Below are positions 27,151 through 36,407 of a stretch of 64,000 bases of DNA, piece by piece. Below the pieces are notes generated by a model. The model was not told the origin of the DNA, did not search any database, and saw only the letters and a list, made by a program, of their open reading frames with translations. The stretch comes from Fodinibius salipaludis (GTDB taxonomy: Bacteria > Bacteroidota > Rhodothermia > Balneolales > Balneolaceae): positions 1 to 64,000 of the forward strand of contig NZ_NSKE01000011.1 in assembly GCF_002287075.1 (NCBI RefSeq). Reading direction: 5' to 3'. Position numbers and translations under genes: made by a program. Numbering within the stretch: the stretch's first letter is position 1; every line of letters begins with the position of its first letter.

Positions 27151-28437
27151 ATGAATAAAGAAGTACGTCCCGCCCGAGCTCTAAACGGAAAAATAAAGCT
27201 GCCTCCTGATAAATCAATTTCGCACCGGTCGGTAATGTTTGCCGCGTTGCACGAAGGTAGATCTGTTATCCGTAACTTCTCATCTGCTGCAGATCCTCAC
27301 AGTACTATCAATTGTATGCGGGGATTGGGAGTGACCGTGTATGAAGATGGCAATACTGTTGAAGTTGAAGGTGTAGGCAGGGATGGGCTGCAGTCGCCGG
27401 AAGGAGATTTAGACTGTGGTAACTCCGGTACTACCATGCGTCTGTTGAGCGGGATTATTGCAGGAGCGGGAATTCCGGCGCGGCTTGTGGGAGATGAATC
27501 CTTGTCAGCCCGAACGATGAAACGAATTATTGATCCGCTTACCGAGATGGGAGCAGAAATTACTGCTCGGAAGGATGATTTTGCTCCGTTGGAAATTAGC
27601 CGTCCCGGGCCATTAAAACCGCTGTACTTTCCATTGCCTATTCCCAGTGCCCAGCTAAAATCATGTGTGTTGTTGGCGGGGTTGTTTGGGGATGAACAGA
27701 CCGAAGTGATAGAAACACTTCCCAGTCGCGATCACACCGAGCGATTGCTAAACCTGACAATTGAAGAAAAAGGGGAAGAAAAGCATATTTATTCATCGCG
27801 GGAAGATAATATCCCAGAACAGTCATATCGTATTCCCAACGACTTTTCGGCTGCTGCCTTTTGGCTGGTGGCCGGGGCCATCCATCCCAATGCAGAAATT
27901 ACGCTGCCTAATGTAGGAATGAATCCAACCCGTTTTGGGGCCCTCGATATCCTGGAACAAATGGGTGCTGATATTACTGTGAATAATGAACACGATGAGG
28001 GGGCAGAACCGGTTGCTGATCTGCGCGTGGCAAGCTCAGCGTTGCAGCCTGTTGAAATTACTGAAGAGATAGTCCCTAATTGTATTGATGAAATTCCAAT
28101 ACTGATGATAGCCATGCTTTTTTCTGATGGCGTTTCCCGCATATCGGGGGCAGAGGAGTTGAGACATAAAGAAACGGATCGGTTAGCGGCGATGGCTGAG
28201 ATGCTTGGAAAGGCCGGTGTCGACTTTACCGAATACGAGGATGGATTGGAAATTAAAGGAGATCCCGACTTTGTTCCGGAATCTGCATCCTATCAAAGTT
28301 ATCATGATCACCGTATTGCCATGTCAGCCGCAGTATTGAGTATGTTGGGAAATAAGTCGTCGCAAATACAGGGCGCTGAATGTACTGCCATTTCTTACCC
28401 ATCGTTTTGGGGTGATCTGTCACTTCTGACGAATTGA
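27151..28437 (+). CDS. aroA: 3-phosphoshikimate 1-carboxyvinyltransferase (EPSP synthase)
   Basis: Joins phosphoenolpyruvate to shikimate-3-phosphate in the chorismate pathway. 428 residues, normal length. Substrate-binding motifs are present: PPDKSISHRSVMFAALHEG near the N-terminus, LDCGNSGTTMRLLSG near residue 91, ELRHKETDRLA near 337 and YHDHRIAMS near 386. No other aromatic-pathway gene lies nearby. Confidence 0.96.
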   Translation: MNKEVRPARALNGKIKLPPDKSISHRSVMFAALHEGRSVIRNFSSAADPHSTINCMRGLGVTVYEDGNTVEVEGVGRDGLQSPEGDLDCGNSGTTMRLLSGIIAGAGIPARLVGDESLSARTMKRIIDPLTEMGAEITARKDDFAPLEISRPGPLKPLYFPLPIPSAQLKSCVLLAGLFGDEQTEVIETLPSRDHTERLLNLTIEEKGEEKHIYSSREDNIPEQSYRIPNDFSAAAFWLVAGAIHPNAEITLPNVGMNPTRFGALDILEQMGADITVNNEHDEGAEPVADLRVASSALQPVEITEEIVPNCIDEIPILMIAMLFSDGVSRISGAEELRHKETDRLAAMAEMLGKAGVDFTEYEDGLEIKGDPDFVPESASYQSYHDHRIAMSAAVLSMLGNKSSQIQGAECTAISYPSFWGDLSLLTN

Positions 28438-28474
28438 TTGCTCATTCCGCAAATCTGACAATTCACTCTTGTTG

Positions 28475-28500
28475 ATGACGTAATAATGCCAATACGTCAT
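28475..28500. promoter_or_regulatory. Palindromic candidate operator upstream of hsp20
   Basis: ATGACGTA and TACGTCAT form a perfect 8-base inverted repeat with a 10-base spacer. A second, interleaved repeat pairs AATGCCAA (28485-28492) with TTGGCATT (28523-28530). Neither is a CIRCE element. Position just before a heat-shock gene suggests a regulator site. Confidence 0.4.
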
Positions 28501-28563
28501 AAAAGTATCCCACCTTTACAGCTTGGCATTGTGATTGCTCATATAAAAGTGAATTTGAAACAA

Positions 28564-29001
28564 ATGGGTAAATCCATGAATGACTTTACAGTTGATATTG
28601 AACGACAGCTGAATAAGCTGGGAAAGGATATACAAAATTTTGTAGAACGTATTGTACCTCTTGAAGATAGAGGACACGATTTTACCCCGGCTTGTGATAT
28701 TGTGGAAAGTGATGAAACCTATGCGATTAAACTGGATTTGCCTGGGTTGTCTAAGAAGGAAATTAATATTGCTCTCAAAGAGCATGTTTTAACAGTCAAA
28801 GGCGAACGGGCTGAAGAATTAGATGATTCTGAGGTTTATCGTCGCCAGGAGCGTTCAACGGGTGTATTTTCGCGTTCGTTTGCGCTGCCTGAAAATGTGA
28901 ATACTGCTGAAATTGATGCGGTATTTCGAAATGGGGTATTAACGATTACAATGCCCAAATCGGATGTTCTCAGTGATGCAGAATCGATTCCGATCAAGTA
29001 A
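28564..29001 (+). CDS. Small heat-shock protein, Hsp20/alpha-crystallin family
   Basis: An ATP-independent holdase. The alpha-crystallin domain (CDIVESDETYAIKLDLPGLS, then KKEINIALKEHVLTVKGER) and the A-x-x-x-n-GVL motif (FRNGVLTITMP) near the end are clear. An in-frame ATG exists 78 bases upstream, but that stretch carries the inverted repeats and has no family similarity, so the start at MGKSMNDF is chosen (145 residues, normal length); MNDF four codons on is also possible. dnaK follows in the same direction. Confidence 0.85.
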   Translation: MGKSMNDFTVDIERQLNKLGKDIQNFVERIVPLEDRGHDFTPACDIVESDETYAIKLDLPGLSKKEINIALKEHVLTVKGERAEELDDSEVYRRQERSTGVFSRSFALPENVNTAEIDAVFRNGVLTITMPKSDVLSDAESIPIK

Positions 29002-29015
29002 AAAATTGAGTGGCA

Positions 29016-29094
29016 TGCTGTCCCGAGTATTCGGGGTCAGCATCTGCACTGCGAAACAAATTATTGTTCATTGATCCCGAAACGAGTTCGGGAT
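29016..29094. repeat. Two extragenic hairpin elements (CCCGA/TCGGG type)
   Basis: The hsp20-dnaK gap holds two hairpins built on the same words: TGCTGTCCCGA...TCGGGGTCAGCA (29016-29042) and ATCCCGAA-acgag-TTCGGGAT (29074-29094). They resemble dispersed extragenic palindromes common in this phylum. Whether they end hsp20 transcription is unclear, since no T-tract follows. Confidence 0.5.
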
Positions 29095-29158
29095 GATATG
29101 AAACACAAGAAATTGCACAAAGAATTAAACAAACAACAAAAAATCATAAACTACTATT

Positions 29159-31132
29159 ATGGGAAAGATTATAGGAATTGACTTAGGTACAACCAACTCC
29201 TGCGTTGCCGTAATGGAGGGCAATGAGCCTACTGTTATTCAAAACTCAGAAGGCGGCCGAACAACCCCATCGGTTGTGGCTTTCTCCAAAGACGGTGAAC
29301 GTTTAGTTGGTGCACCTGCTAAACGACAAGCTATTACGAACCCCGAAAAAACGATCTCTTCAATCAAACGTTTTATGGGTCGCTTCTACGACGAAGTGAA
29401 AGAAGAGGCCAAGCAAGCTTCTTACGAAATTGTAAAAGGTGACAATGATACGGCCCGCGTTCAGATTGAAGATCGCAAATATGCACCGCAGGAAATCTCT
29501 GCCATGGTGCTTCAAAAGATGAAACAGACCGCAGAAGAATATCTCGGTGAAGATGTAACAGAAGCGGTTATTACCGTTCCGGCTTATTTTAACGACGCGC
29601 AGCGTAAAGCTACGCAGGAAGCGGGTGAGATTGCCGGTCTCGATGTGAAACGAATTATCAATGAGCCTACCGCCGCTTCGCTGGCATATGGTCTTGATAA
29701 GAAGGACGATGATATGACCATTGCGGTGTATGACCTGGGTGGAGGTACATTTGATATCTCCATTCTGGAACTTGGCGATGGCGTGTTTGAGGTGAAATCC
29801 ACAAGTGGTGATACCCACTTAGGTGGAGACGACTTTGACTCTCGTCTGATTGATCACTTGGCCAAGGAGTTTAAGAAAGATGAAGGCATTGATCTTCGTG
29901 AAGATCCGATGGCGATGCAGCGACTTAAAGATGCTGCCGAGAAAGCTAAGGTTGAGCTGTCAAGTTCACAAAAAACGAATGTGAACCTGCCGTTTATTAC
30001 GGCTACAGATTCCGGACCTAAGCATCTGAACATTGACATCACTCGTTCGCAGTTTGAAAAGATGATTGATGATTTGGTCCAGAAGACGTTCGATCCTTGC
30101 CAGAAGGTTCTGGATGATGCGGATCTTTCCAAAAATGATATCGATGAGGTTATTCTGGTTGGTGGATCTACACGAATCCCGAAAATTCAGGAAATTGTGA
30201 AAGATTTCTTTGGCAAAGATCCAAGTAAGGGCGTAAATCCCGATGAAGTTGTAGCTGTAGGGGCTGCAATTCAAGGTGGTGTAATGTCCGGCGATGTCGA
30301 CGATGTTGTATTGCTTGATGTTACCCCGCTGTCGCTCGGTATTGAAACGCTCGGTGGTGTGTCAACACAGCTTATTGAATCAAATACAACCATCCCAACC
30401 AGCAAGACGGAGACATTCTCTACTGCTGCTGACAACCAGACCAGCGTAGAAATTCACGTGTTACAGGGTGAACGTGCCAAGGCACAGGATAACCGAACAC
30501 TTGGACGTTTCCACTTGGATGGAATTCCTCCGGCACCGCGCGGTGTTCCTCAAATTGAGGTTAAGTTCGATATTGACGCCGACGGCGTGCTCAATGTAAG
30601 TGCTAAAGATAAAGGCACCGGCAAAGAGCAGAGCATCCGCATCGAGTCTTCTTCCGGATTGTCTGAAGAAGAGATCGATAAGATGAAAGAAGAAGCCGAA
30701 AAGCACGAAGAAGAGGACGAGCGAATTCGCGAGCGTGCCGAGAAGTTGAACAAGGCCGACAGTCTTGTATTCTCAACACGCAAGCAGCTTGATGAGCATG
30801 AAGATAAAATCTCTGACGAAAACAAAGAGAAAATCGAAGCTGCGCTTGAGAAGGTGAAAGAACTCCACGATCAAGAGAAAGTGGATGAGCTTGATGATGC
30901 CATGGAAGAGTTGAATAACGCATGGTCAGAAGCTTCACAAGAAATTTATCAGGGCGCTGCCCAAGGCCAACCCGGAGCCGGTGCTGCCGGACCGGGAGCC
31001 GCTGCAGGAGCAGCCGCCGGAGCTGGAGCTCCAAACGGAGCCGCTGGCGCCGAAGCTGATGGAGACAGTGAAGATGATGAAGATGCTGTTGACGCTGACT
31101 TTGAAGTCGTCGATGACGATGAAAAAGAATAA
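29159..31132 (+). CDS. dnaK: Chaperone protein DnaK (Hsp70)
   Basis: 657 residues. The nucleotide-binding domain opens with [18 protein letters not shown]; phosphate loops [18 protein letters not shown] and [14 protein letters not shown] are intact. The substrate domain starts after [14 protein letters not shown]. The lid is followed by an unusually long Gly/Ala/Pro-rich linker (about 605-635) and the usual acidic end ([14 protein letters not shown]). grpE and dnaJ are not adjacent. A strong terminator follows. Confidence 0.98.
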   Translation: MGKIIGIDLGTTNSCVAVMEGNEPTVIQNSEGGRTTPSVVAFSKDGERLVGAPAKRQAITNPEKTISSIKRFMGRFYDEVKEEAKQASYEIVKGDNDTARVQIEDRKYAPQEISAMVLQKMKQTAEEYLGEDVTEAVITVPAYFNDAQRKATQEAGEIAGLDVKRIINEPTAASLAYGLDKKDDDMTIAVYDLGGGTFDISILELGDGVFEVKSTSGDTHLGGDDFDSRLIDHLAKEFKKDEGIDLREDPMAMQRLKDAAEKAKVELSSSQKTNVNLPFITATDSGPKHLNIDITRSQFEKMIDDLVQKTFDPCQKVLDDADLSKNDIDEVILVGGSTRIPKIQEIVKDFFGKDPSKGVNPDEVVAVGAAIQGGVMSGDVDDVVLLDVTPLSLGIETLGGVSTQLIESNTTIPTSKTETFSTAADNQTSVEIHVLQGERAKAQDNRTLGRFHLDGIPPAPRGVPQIEVKFDIDADGVLNVSAKDKGTGKEQSIRIESSSGLSEEEIDKMKEEAEKHEEEDERIRERAEKLNKADSLVFSTRKQLDEHEDKISDENKEKIEAALEKVKELHDQEKVDELDDAMEELNNAWSEASQEIYQGAAQGQPGAGAAGPGAAAGAAAGAGAPNGAAGAEADGDSEDDEDAVDADFEVVDDDEKE

Positions 31133-31160
31133 CAGCTATTAGATAATAATACAGTTGGAA

Positions 31161-31192
31161 AGCCCTTCGCCAGCCGGCGGAGGGCTTTTTTT
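31161..31192 (+). terminator. Rho-independent terminator of dnaK
   Basis: AGCCCTTCGCC (31161-31171) pairs with GGCGGAGGGCT (31176-31186), 11 bases with one G-T pair and a 4-base loop, followed by seven T. It lies 29 bases after the dnaK stop. The rest of the 261-base gap to nadB shows only a promoter box. Confidence 0.9.
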
Positions 31193-31361
31193 ATATTAAT
31201 AATAGAAATTTATTATTTCTGTTGACCACAACCCGCACACAGTTTTTCAATTGTTGAGCGCAAATAATGTGGGAGAATTATAGAACAGAAATAGTACCGG
31301 GTACTTGGTTATCGAATTTCAGTAAAGGGTAAGGATGTTAGGTGAGATGCATAGAATGCCT

Positions 31362-31369
31362 TATATTTG
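31362..31369 (+). promoter_or_regulatory. Candidate -7 promoter box of the nad operon
   Basis: TATATTTG, identical to the box before accA and matching TAnnTTTG, ends 24 bases before the nadB GTG. A clear -33 element is not seen. Confidence 0.4.
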
Positions 31370-31393
31370 ATTGAATTTTAGTTACCCCAAGAA

Positions 31394-32968
31394 GTGAACA
31401 GTAGTAACACCTCAATAACTGATTTCCTCATCATTGGCAGTGGTGCAGCCGGCCTGCATGCGGCTTGGCATGCCAGTAAATATGGTAATGTAACACTCAT
31501 CACTAAATCCAGTCTTGAAGTCAGTAGCAGTTATTGGGCGCAAGGTGGTATTGCCGCTGTTTTGAATGATCAAGACAGCTATGAAAGCCATAAAAACGAT
31601 ACCCTTGAGGCCGGGCGTGGTATCTGTAATCAGCAGGCTGTTGATATACTCGTGCAAGAAGGCGCGCATCGGGTACAAGAGCTTATAGAACTTGGAATGC
31701 CGTTTGATACTAAAAATGGGAGTATTGAACTTGGATTGGAAGGTGGACATTCAAATCGACGTGTACTCCACGCTAATGGGGCAGCTACCGGAAAAGCATT
31801 AATCGAATTTTTTACCGATCTGGTACAGAAACAGTCGAATATTGAGATTATTGAATATGCTTTTGCCTATAAGTTGTGTACTGATGGTGAGCGATGTACG
31901 GGAGCCAGTGCCTATTTGTATCAAAAAAAGCAATTGCTGACGGTTCAAAGTCCGGTTACTATTTTAGCTACCGGAGGGTATTCGGGACTTTATCAAAGAA
32001 GCACTAATCCACATACCTCAACAGGAGATGGTCTGTGGCTGGGATATAATGCTGGGGCTACTTTGTGTGATCTTGAATTTGTACAGTTTCATCCCACGGC
32101 TTTCTATGCGGGAGATGAACCTACGTTTTTAATTAGTGAAGCGGTACGAGGCGAGGGGGCCCGGTTGTATAATGAGATCGGTGAACGTTTTATGGCAGAA
32201 CATCCCCGGCAAGAATTAGCCCCACGCGATGTCGTATCACAGGAGATTTTCAGACAGGTACAGCATCAGGAAACAGGTCACGTGTACCTGGATGTCAGCC
32301 ACCTTAATATTGATAAGCTGCGCAACCATTTTCCAACCTTAATTCGGCGTATAGAAGAGCAGGGGATTGACCTGCAAGATAAAGGAATTCCGGTGGCTCC
32401 TGCGGCTCATTACTGTATTGGGGGCATAGAAACGGATCTTCATGCACGGACATCCATAGAAGGATTATACGCCTGTGGTGAAGTTGCTGCAACAGGTATT
32501 CATGGGGCTAATCGATTGGCCAGTAACTCGTTGTTGGAATGCCTGGTATTTAGTAAGCGAGCCGTTGATGTTGCGAAGGAACAGGATTTATCCGGGGGTC
32601 AACAGTCATTATCAATGGAATTTGAGATCGATGATGAGCAGGAGACCTCATTTATTGAACTACAGCAACAGGTGGCAGAATTGTTGAGTAGATATGTGGG
32701 AATAAAGCGCAGCAGGGAAGGATTAAAGAAAGCATTAAAAAAACTGGAAGTTTTGGAAGCTCAGCTATCGACGGTTGGTAAGGAATATTATTATCTGCGG
32801 TCAAAAGGATTAATTCAGATAGCGAAATTTATTAGTCGTTCCGCTTTAGCAAGAGAAGAAAGCAGAGGTGTTCATACTCGCAGTGATTTCCCTGAGTTGC
32901 AGACCTCATCAGTATCAATTCACTACCAGAAAGAAAATGTAGAAAACCCTGTTAGTAGGAGTATTTGA
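31394..32968 (+). CDS. nadB: L-aspartate oxidase
   Basis: First step of de novo NAD synthesis: oxidises aspartate to iminoaspartate with FAD. 524 residues. FAD-binding DFLIIGSGAAGLHAAWHA at the N-terminus, SSSYWAQGGIAAVLND, the active-site HPTAFYAGD region and the C-terminal FAD contact ACGEVAATGIHGANRLASNS are present; the helical C-terminal domain is complete. The start is GTG. It begins the nadB-nadC-nadA operon; nadC starts 2 bases after its stop. Confidence 0.96.
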   Translation: MNSSNTSITDFLIIGSGAAGLHAAWHASKYGNVTLITKSSLEVSSSYWAQGGIAAVLNDQDSYESHKNDTLEAGRGICNQQAVDILVQEGAHRVQELIELGMPFDTKNGSIELGLEGGHSNRRVLHANGAATGKALIEFFTDLVQKQSNIEIIEYAFAYKLCTDGERCTGASAYLYQKKQLLTVQSPVTILATGGYSGLYQRSTNPHTSTGDGLWLGYNAGATLCDLEFVQFHPTAFYAGDEPTFLISEAVRGEGARLYNEIGERFMAEHPRQELAPRDVVSQEIFRQVQHQETGHVYLDVSHLNIDKLRNHFPTLIRRIEEQGIDLQDKGIPVAPAAHYCIGGIETDLHARTSIEGLYACGEVAATGIHGANRLASNSLLECLVFSKRAVDVAKEQDLSGGQQSLSMEFEIDDEQETSFIELQQQVAELLSRYVGIKRSREGLKKALKKLEVLEAQLSTVGKEYYYLRSKGLIQIAKFISRSALAREESRGVHTRSDFPELQTSSVSIHYQKENVENPVSRSI

Positions 32969-32970
32969 AA

Positions 32971-33834
32971 ATGAAAAACATGGAAACAGTTTTAGCAAAA
33001 AATGAAGTCATTGAAGCACTTATTGAACGTGCTTTTGAGGAAGATGTGGGCAGCGGTGATGTTACTACAGATGCTGTTGTAGATGAATATTGCCAAGCCA
33101 AAGCAGTTTGGATTGCAAAGGAAGAAGGAGTTGTTGCAGGAATTGCTATTGCCCGGCGCGTATTTGAAAAGCTGGATCCTCAAGTTGAATGGTCTTCCCA
33201 TGTAGATGAAGGAGAAAAGGTATCAAAGAAAACACCCCTCGTGACAATAAAGGGAAGTTGCCGGGCTATTTTGACGGCCGAGCGTATTGCATTGAATATT
33301 GCTCAGCGTATGTCGGGTATTGCTACAACAACTCGACAATATGTGGAGGCGATCGGGGAGTTGGATGCTAAAGTATTAGATACGCGAAAAACAGTACCAG
33401 GTTTGCGCCTACTGGATAAACAGGCTGTTGCTGCCGGCGGTGGAACGAATCATCGTATGGGACTTTTTGACTTAGCGATGGTTAAAGATAATCATATAGT
33501 AGCAGCTGGAAGTATTGAGGGTGCTGTGCAGCGTGTTCGCGCGAATAGCCCTTCGGTTCGCGTTGAAGTTGAGACAACCTCGTTGGATGATGTAGGAAAA
33601 GCCGTAGCCGTGGGCGCTGATATTATTATGCTTGATAATATGAGTACTGCTAAGATGAAGGAAGCGGTGGAATTAATAGATGGAAAAGTTGAAACAGAGG
33701 CCTCCGGTAATATTACTTTAGATACTATATACGAAGTGGCCCAGACAGGGGTCGATTTTATTTCTGTGGGAGCGCTCACACATTCAGTGACCGCTTTTGA
33801 TATTAGTCAACAGTTACAAGAGATTTATAAATAG
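32971..33834 (+). CDS. nadC: Nicotinate-nucleotide diphosphorylase (carboxylating)
   Basis: Converts quinolinate and PRPP to nicotinate mononucleotide. About 287 residues. Visible motifs: EEDVGSGDVTTDAV at the N-terminus, TRKTVPGLRLLDKQAVAAGG with the quinolinate-binding Arg/Lys, NHRMGLFDLAMVKDNHI, and the C-terminal EASGNITLDTI and GVDFISVGALTHS. An upstream in-frame TTG overlaps the nadB stop; the ATG at 32971 is preferred, with another ATG three codons later. Confidence 0.95.
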   Translation: MKNMETVLAKNEVIEALIERAFEEDVGSGDVTTDAVVDEYCQAKAVWIAKEEGVVAGIAIARRVFEKLDPQVEWSSHVDEGEKVSKKTPLVTIKGSCRAILTAERIALNIAQRMSGIATTTRQYVEAIGELDAKVLDTRKTVPGLRLLDKQAVAAGGGTNHRMGLFDLAMVKDNHIVAAGSIEGAVQRVRANSPSVRVEVETTSLDDVGKAVAVGADIIMLDNMSTAKMKEAVELIDGKVETEASGNITLDTIYEVAQTGVDFISVGALTHSVTAFDISQQLQEIYK

Positions 33835-33855
33835 AATGAAAACAGAATAATTATT

Positions 33856-34797
33856 ATGGATACTCAAGAGTTAATTGATGGAATTAAGAAACTTAAAGAG
33901 GAAAAGAACGCCGTAATTTTGGGGCACAATTATATGGTTCCTGAAGTGCAGGATATCGCTGATTATATCGGTGATTCCCTGGGACTGTCGCACCAGGCAG
34001 CAGATACCGATGCCGAGATGATTATCTTTTGCGGTGTCCATTTTATGGCTGAAACAGCCTCGATTATTTCTCCCGATAAAAAGGTACTGATCCCGGATTT
34101 AGAAGCTGGTTGCTCACTGGCCGACAGTATTACCGCCGAGCAGCTGCGAGAATGGAAGGCAGAGCATCCCGATGCTGTTACGGTAACCTATATCAATACT
34201 ACTGCTGCGGTAAAAGCAGAGTGCGACTACTGCTGCACTTCCTCAAATGCGGTAGATGTTATTAATACAATACCAGAAGATAAAGAGATTCTGTTTCTGC
34301 CTGATAAGTTTTTGGGCGGATATATTGAGATGGTTACCGGACGCGACCTCAATATTTGGGACGGTGCTTGCCACGTTCACGAGAAGATCGGGGAACTCAA
34401 CCTATCTGAAAAGCAGGAAGAATATCCCGAAGCTGAAATGCTTATTCATCCCGAGTGCGGATGTTCGACCTCATGCATGATGAAGTCAGCAATGTATTTT
34501 GATTGTGAGGATGGGCATATCCATTCAACAAGCGGTATGTTGAACCGAGCACAAGAGTCGGATGCAGAGGAGTTTGTAGTGGCTACGGAGACCGGTATTT
34601 TACACCGGATGCGGAAAGAAAATCCGGGTAAAAAATTCTATCCGGCCAATGAAAATGCGGTTTGTGAGTTTATGAAGATGATTACGCTTGAAAAGTTGTA
34701 TGATTCACTGAAGCATGAACAGCATGAGGTAAAAGTAGAAGGAGAATTGGCCGAGCGTGCGCACTTGCCGATCAAACGGATGTTGAGTATCGCGTAA
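33856..34797 (+). CDS. nadA: Quinolinate synthase
   Basis: Condenses iminoaspartate with dihydroxyacetone phosphate to quinolinate using a [4Fe-4S] cluster. 313 residues. Candidate cluster cysteines lie in CDYCCTSSNA (about 113-116) and HPECGCSTSCM (about 198-200); LGHNYMVPEVQDIADYIGDS marks the N-terminal substrate domain. Third gene of the NAD operon, 21 bases after nadC, giving a complete aspartate-to-NaMN route in one transcript. Confidence 0.96.
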   Translation: MDTQELIDGIKKLKEEKNAVILGHNYMVPEVQDIADYIGDSLGLSHQAADTDAEMIIFCGVHFMAETASIISPDKKVLIPDLEAGCSLADSITAEQLREWKAEHPDAVTVTYINTTAAVKAECDYCCTSSNAVDVINTIPEDKEILFLPDKFLGGYIEMVTGRDLNIWDGACHVHEKIGELNLSEKQEEYPEAEMLIHPECGCSTSCMMKSAMYFDCEDGHIHSTSGMLNRAQESDAEEFVVATETGILHRMRKENPGKKFYPANENAVCEFMKMITLEKLYDSLKHEQHEVKVEGELAERAHLPIKRMLSIA

Positions 34798-34843
34798 AAT
34801 ATCACAATTGTTTTAATTTTTGTTTGCTTTTGAAAACCTCATG

Positions 34844-34868
34844 TCATTCTGAAATAAATTCAGGATGA
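34844..34868. repeat. Extragenic hairpin repeat after nadA
   Basis: TCATTCTGAA (34844-34853) and TTCAGGATGA (34859-34868) pair with one G-T pair around a 5-base loop. The words match the dispersed TCATTCTGA/TCAGGATGA elements seen in many Bacteroidota genomes. No T-tract follows, so terminator function is doubtful. Confidence 0.5.
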
Positions 34869-34896
34869 TACTTAAATAGATGTTATAAAGCGTGTT

Positions 34897-35916
34897 ATGA
34901 ATATTTTAGGTATAGAGTCATCGTGTGATGAGACAGCCGCTGCTGTCTATACGCCTGATGGGCTTCAATCAAATATAATAGCTTCTCAGGCGATTCATGA
35001 GCAGTACGGAGGGGTAGTGCCCGAACTGGCATCGCGGGCGCATCATAAGACCATTTGGCATACTGTGCAGCAGGCACTTAATGAGGGAAGTATTACTCTA
35101 TCTGATATTGATGCCGTGGCGGTAACGCAGGGACCGGGTTTAATGGGATCACTGTTGGTGGGAATTTGCTTTGCCAAAGGGTTGTGCCTGTCTCGTAATA
35201 TCCCACTGGTGGGTGTTAACCACATGGATGCCCATATTTATGCCAACTTTATTGACGATCAACCTGAGTACCCGTTAGTGTCGCTTACCGTTTCCGGCGG
35301 ACATACCCAACTTGTTCATGTGACAGCACCTTTTGAGCATGAATTATTGGGACAAACTCGTGATGATGCCGCAGGGGAAGCTTTTGATAAAATTGGAAAG
35401 ATTTTGGGATTGCCATATCCGGCGGGACCGGTTATTGATGAGCGATCTGAGCATGGTGATCCCTCGTTCCATGATTTTCCCCAGGCGATGCTCGATAATG
35501 ATTTTGAGTTCAGCTTTTCAGGACTCAAAACATCCGTCAAATACTTTCTGGAGGATCAGGATAATCGAGAGGAGTTTTTAAAAAATCATCTGGATGATAT
35601 TTGTGCCAGTGTATCGCATGCGATAACAGAGGTGTTGGTTAAAAAACTGCGCAATGCTATCGAGCATACCGGAGTTAAAACTGTTGCTTTGGCGGGAGGA
35701 GTATCGGCCAACTCCATGTTGCGAAGAAAAGCTGAAAAATTAGCTGAGAATACCGGGTGTAACTTGCATATCCCAAAGTTAGCTTATTGTACCGATAATG
35801 CGGCCATGATTGCCATTACGGGCTCTATGATGACTCAGCAAAAGTTATATGCAGATATGGATATGAAGCCGTTCGCAAATTTGAAAGCTTTGGAAAGAAT
35901 GAATGTTCAAAGGTAG
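34897..35916 (+). CDS. tsaD: tRNA N6-threonylcarbamoyladenosine transferase subunit TsaD
   Basis: Transfers the threonylcarbamoyl group to A37 of ANN-decoding tRNAs together with TsaB and TsaE. 339 residues. It opens with LGIESSCDETAAAVY; the metal-binding HxxxH is HMDAH in VNHMDAHIYANF; SGGHTQLV, DDAAGEAFDKIGK and LAGGVSANSMLR form the nucleotide site; YCTDNAAMIA ends the domain. It converges with rnhA across a palindromic repeat. Confidence 0.97.
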   Translation: MNILGIESSCDETAAAVYTPDGLQSNIIASQAIHEQYGGVVPELASRAHHKTIWHTVQQALNEGSITLSDIDAVAVTQGPGLMGSLLVGICFAKGLCLSRNIPLVGVNHMDAHIYANFIDDQPEYPLVSLTVSGGHTQLVHVTAPFEHELLGQTRDDAAGEAFDKIGKILGLPYPAGPVIDERSEHGDPSFHDFPQAMLDNDFEFSFSGLKTSVKYFLEDQDNREEFLKNHLDDICASVSHAITEVLVKKLRNAIEHTGVKTVALAGGVSANSMLRRKAEKLAENTGCNLHIPKLAYCTDNAAMIAITGSMMTQQKLYADMDMKPFANLKALERMNVQR

Positions 35917-35923
35917 CTGTGAA

Positions 35924-35951
35924 GCAGGGATTTATTGCAATGAATCCCTGC
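35924..35951. repeat. GCAGGGATTTAT palindromic repeat, copy 1 (probable two-way terminator)
   Basis: GCAGGGATTTATTG and CAATGAATCCCTGC form a 28-base near-perfect palindrome with one G-T pair, between the converging tsaD and rnhA stops. The same words recur at 63655-63684 between another converging pair. Confidence 0.65.
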
Positions 35952-35960
35952 AAACTATAA

Positions 35961-36407
35961 TCATTGAAAACGTTTTGAAGCTTCAACCGCCAAGGCATCC
36001 ACACGGTTATTTCGCTCATTATCGGAATGTCCTTTTACTTTAATCCACTCAACCTTGTGGGGCTTCATAACCTCAAGCATCTCTTTCCATAAATCTTGGT
36101 TTTCAACCGGTTTTTTATTCGCTTTTTTCCATCCGCGCTTTTGCCAGCTGTCAATCCATCCCTGCTTAAAAGCATTTACAATAAGCGCACTGTCGCTGTG
36201 AATTTTTACGTGACACGGCTGATTGAGTGCCTTTAGGGCTTCAATGACGGCGCGCATTTCCATGCGGTTGTTGGTCGTATCATTTGTTCCCCCGGTCAGC
36301 TCTTTCTCTTCACCATTCCACTGCAGAAGTACACCCCATCCGCCAGGACCGGGATTTCCGCTGCAGGCACCATCAGTAAATACAATAACCGTTTTCTTCT
36401 TAGACAT
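35961..36407 (-). CDS. rnhA: Ribonuclease HI
   Basis: 148 residues, cuts RNA in RNA-DNA hybrids. Catalytic acids are all in place: Asp in VFTDGACSGNPGPGGWGV, Glu in NNRMEMRAVIEAL, Asp in IHSDSALIVNAF and Asp in NRVDALA, with the substrate handle WKKANKKPVENQDLW and the His of KGHSDNERN. Its start overlaps the end of pyrF by 8 bases, so the two are cotranscribed. Confidence 0.96.
   Translation of the reverse strand: MSKKKTVIVFTDGACSGNPGPGGWGVLLQWNGEEKELTGGTNDTTNNRMEMRAVIEALKALNQPCHVKIHSDSALIVNAFKQGWIDSWQKRGWKKANKKPVENQDLWKEMLEVMKPHKVEWIKVKGHSDNERNNRVDALAVEASKRFQ

Noticed and set aside
28486-28563. Longer hsp20 start
   Set aside because: The stretch is occupied by inverted repeats and gives an N-terminus unlike the family.
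32965-32970. TTG start for nadC overlapping the nadB stop
   Set aside because: A regular ATG lies two codons downstream.
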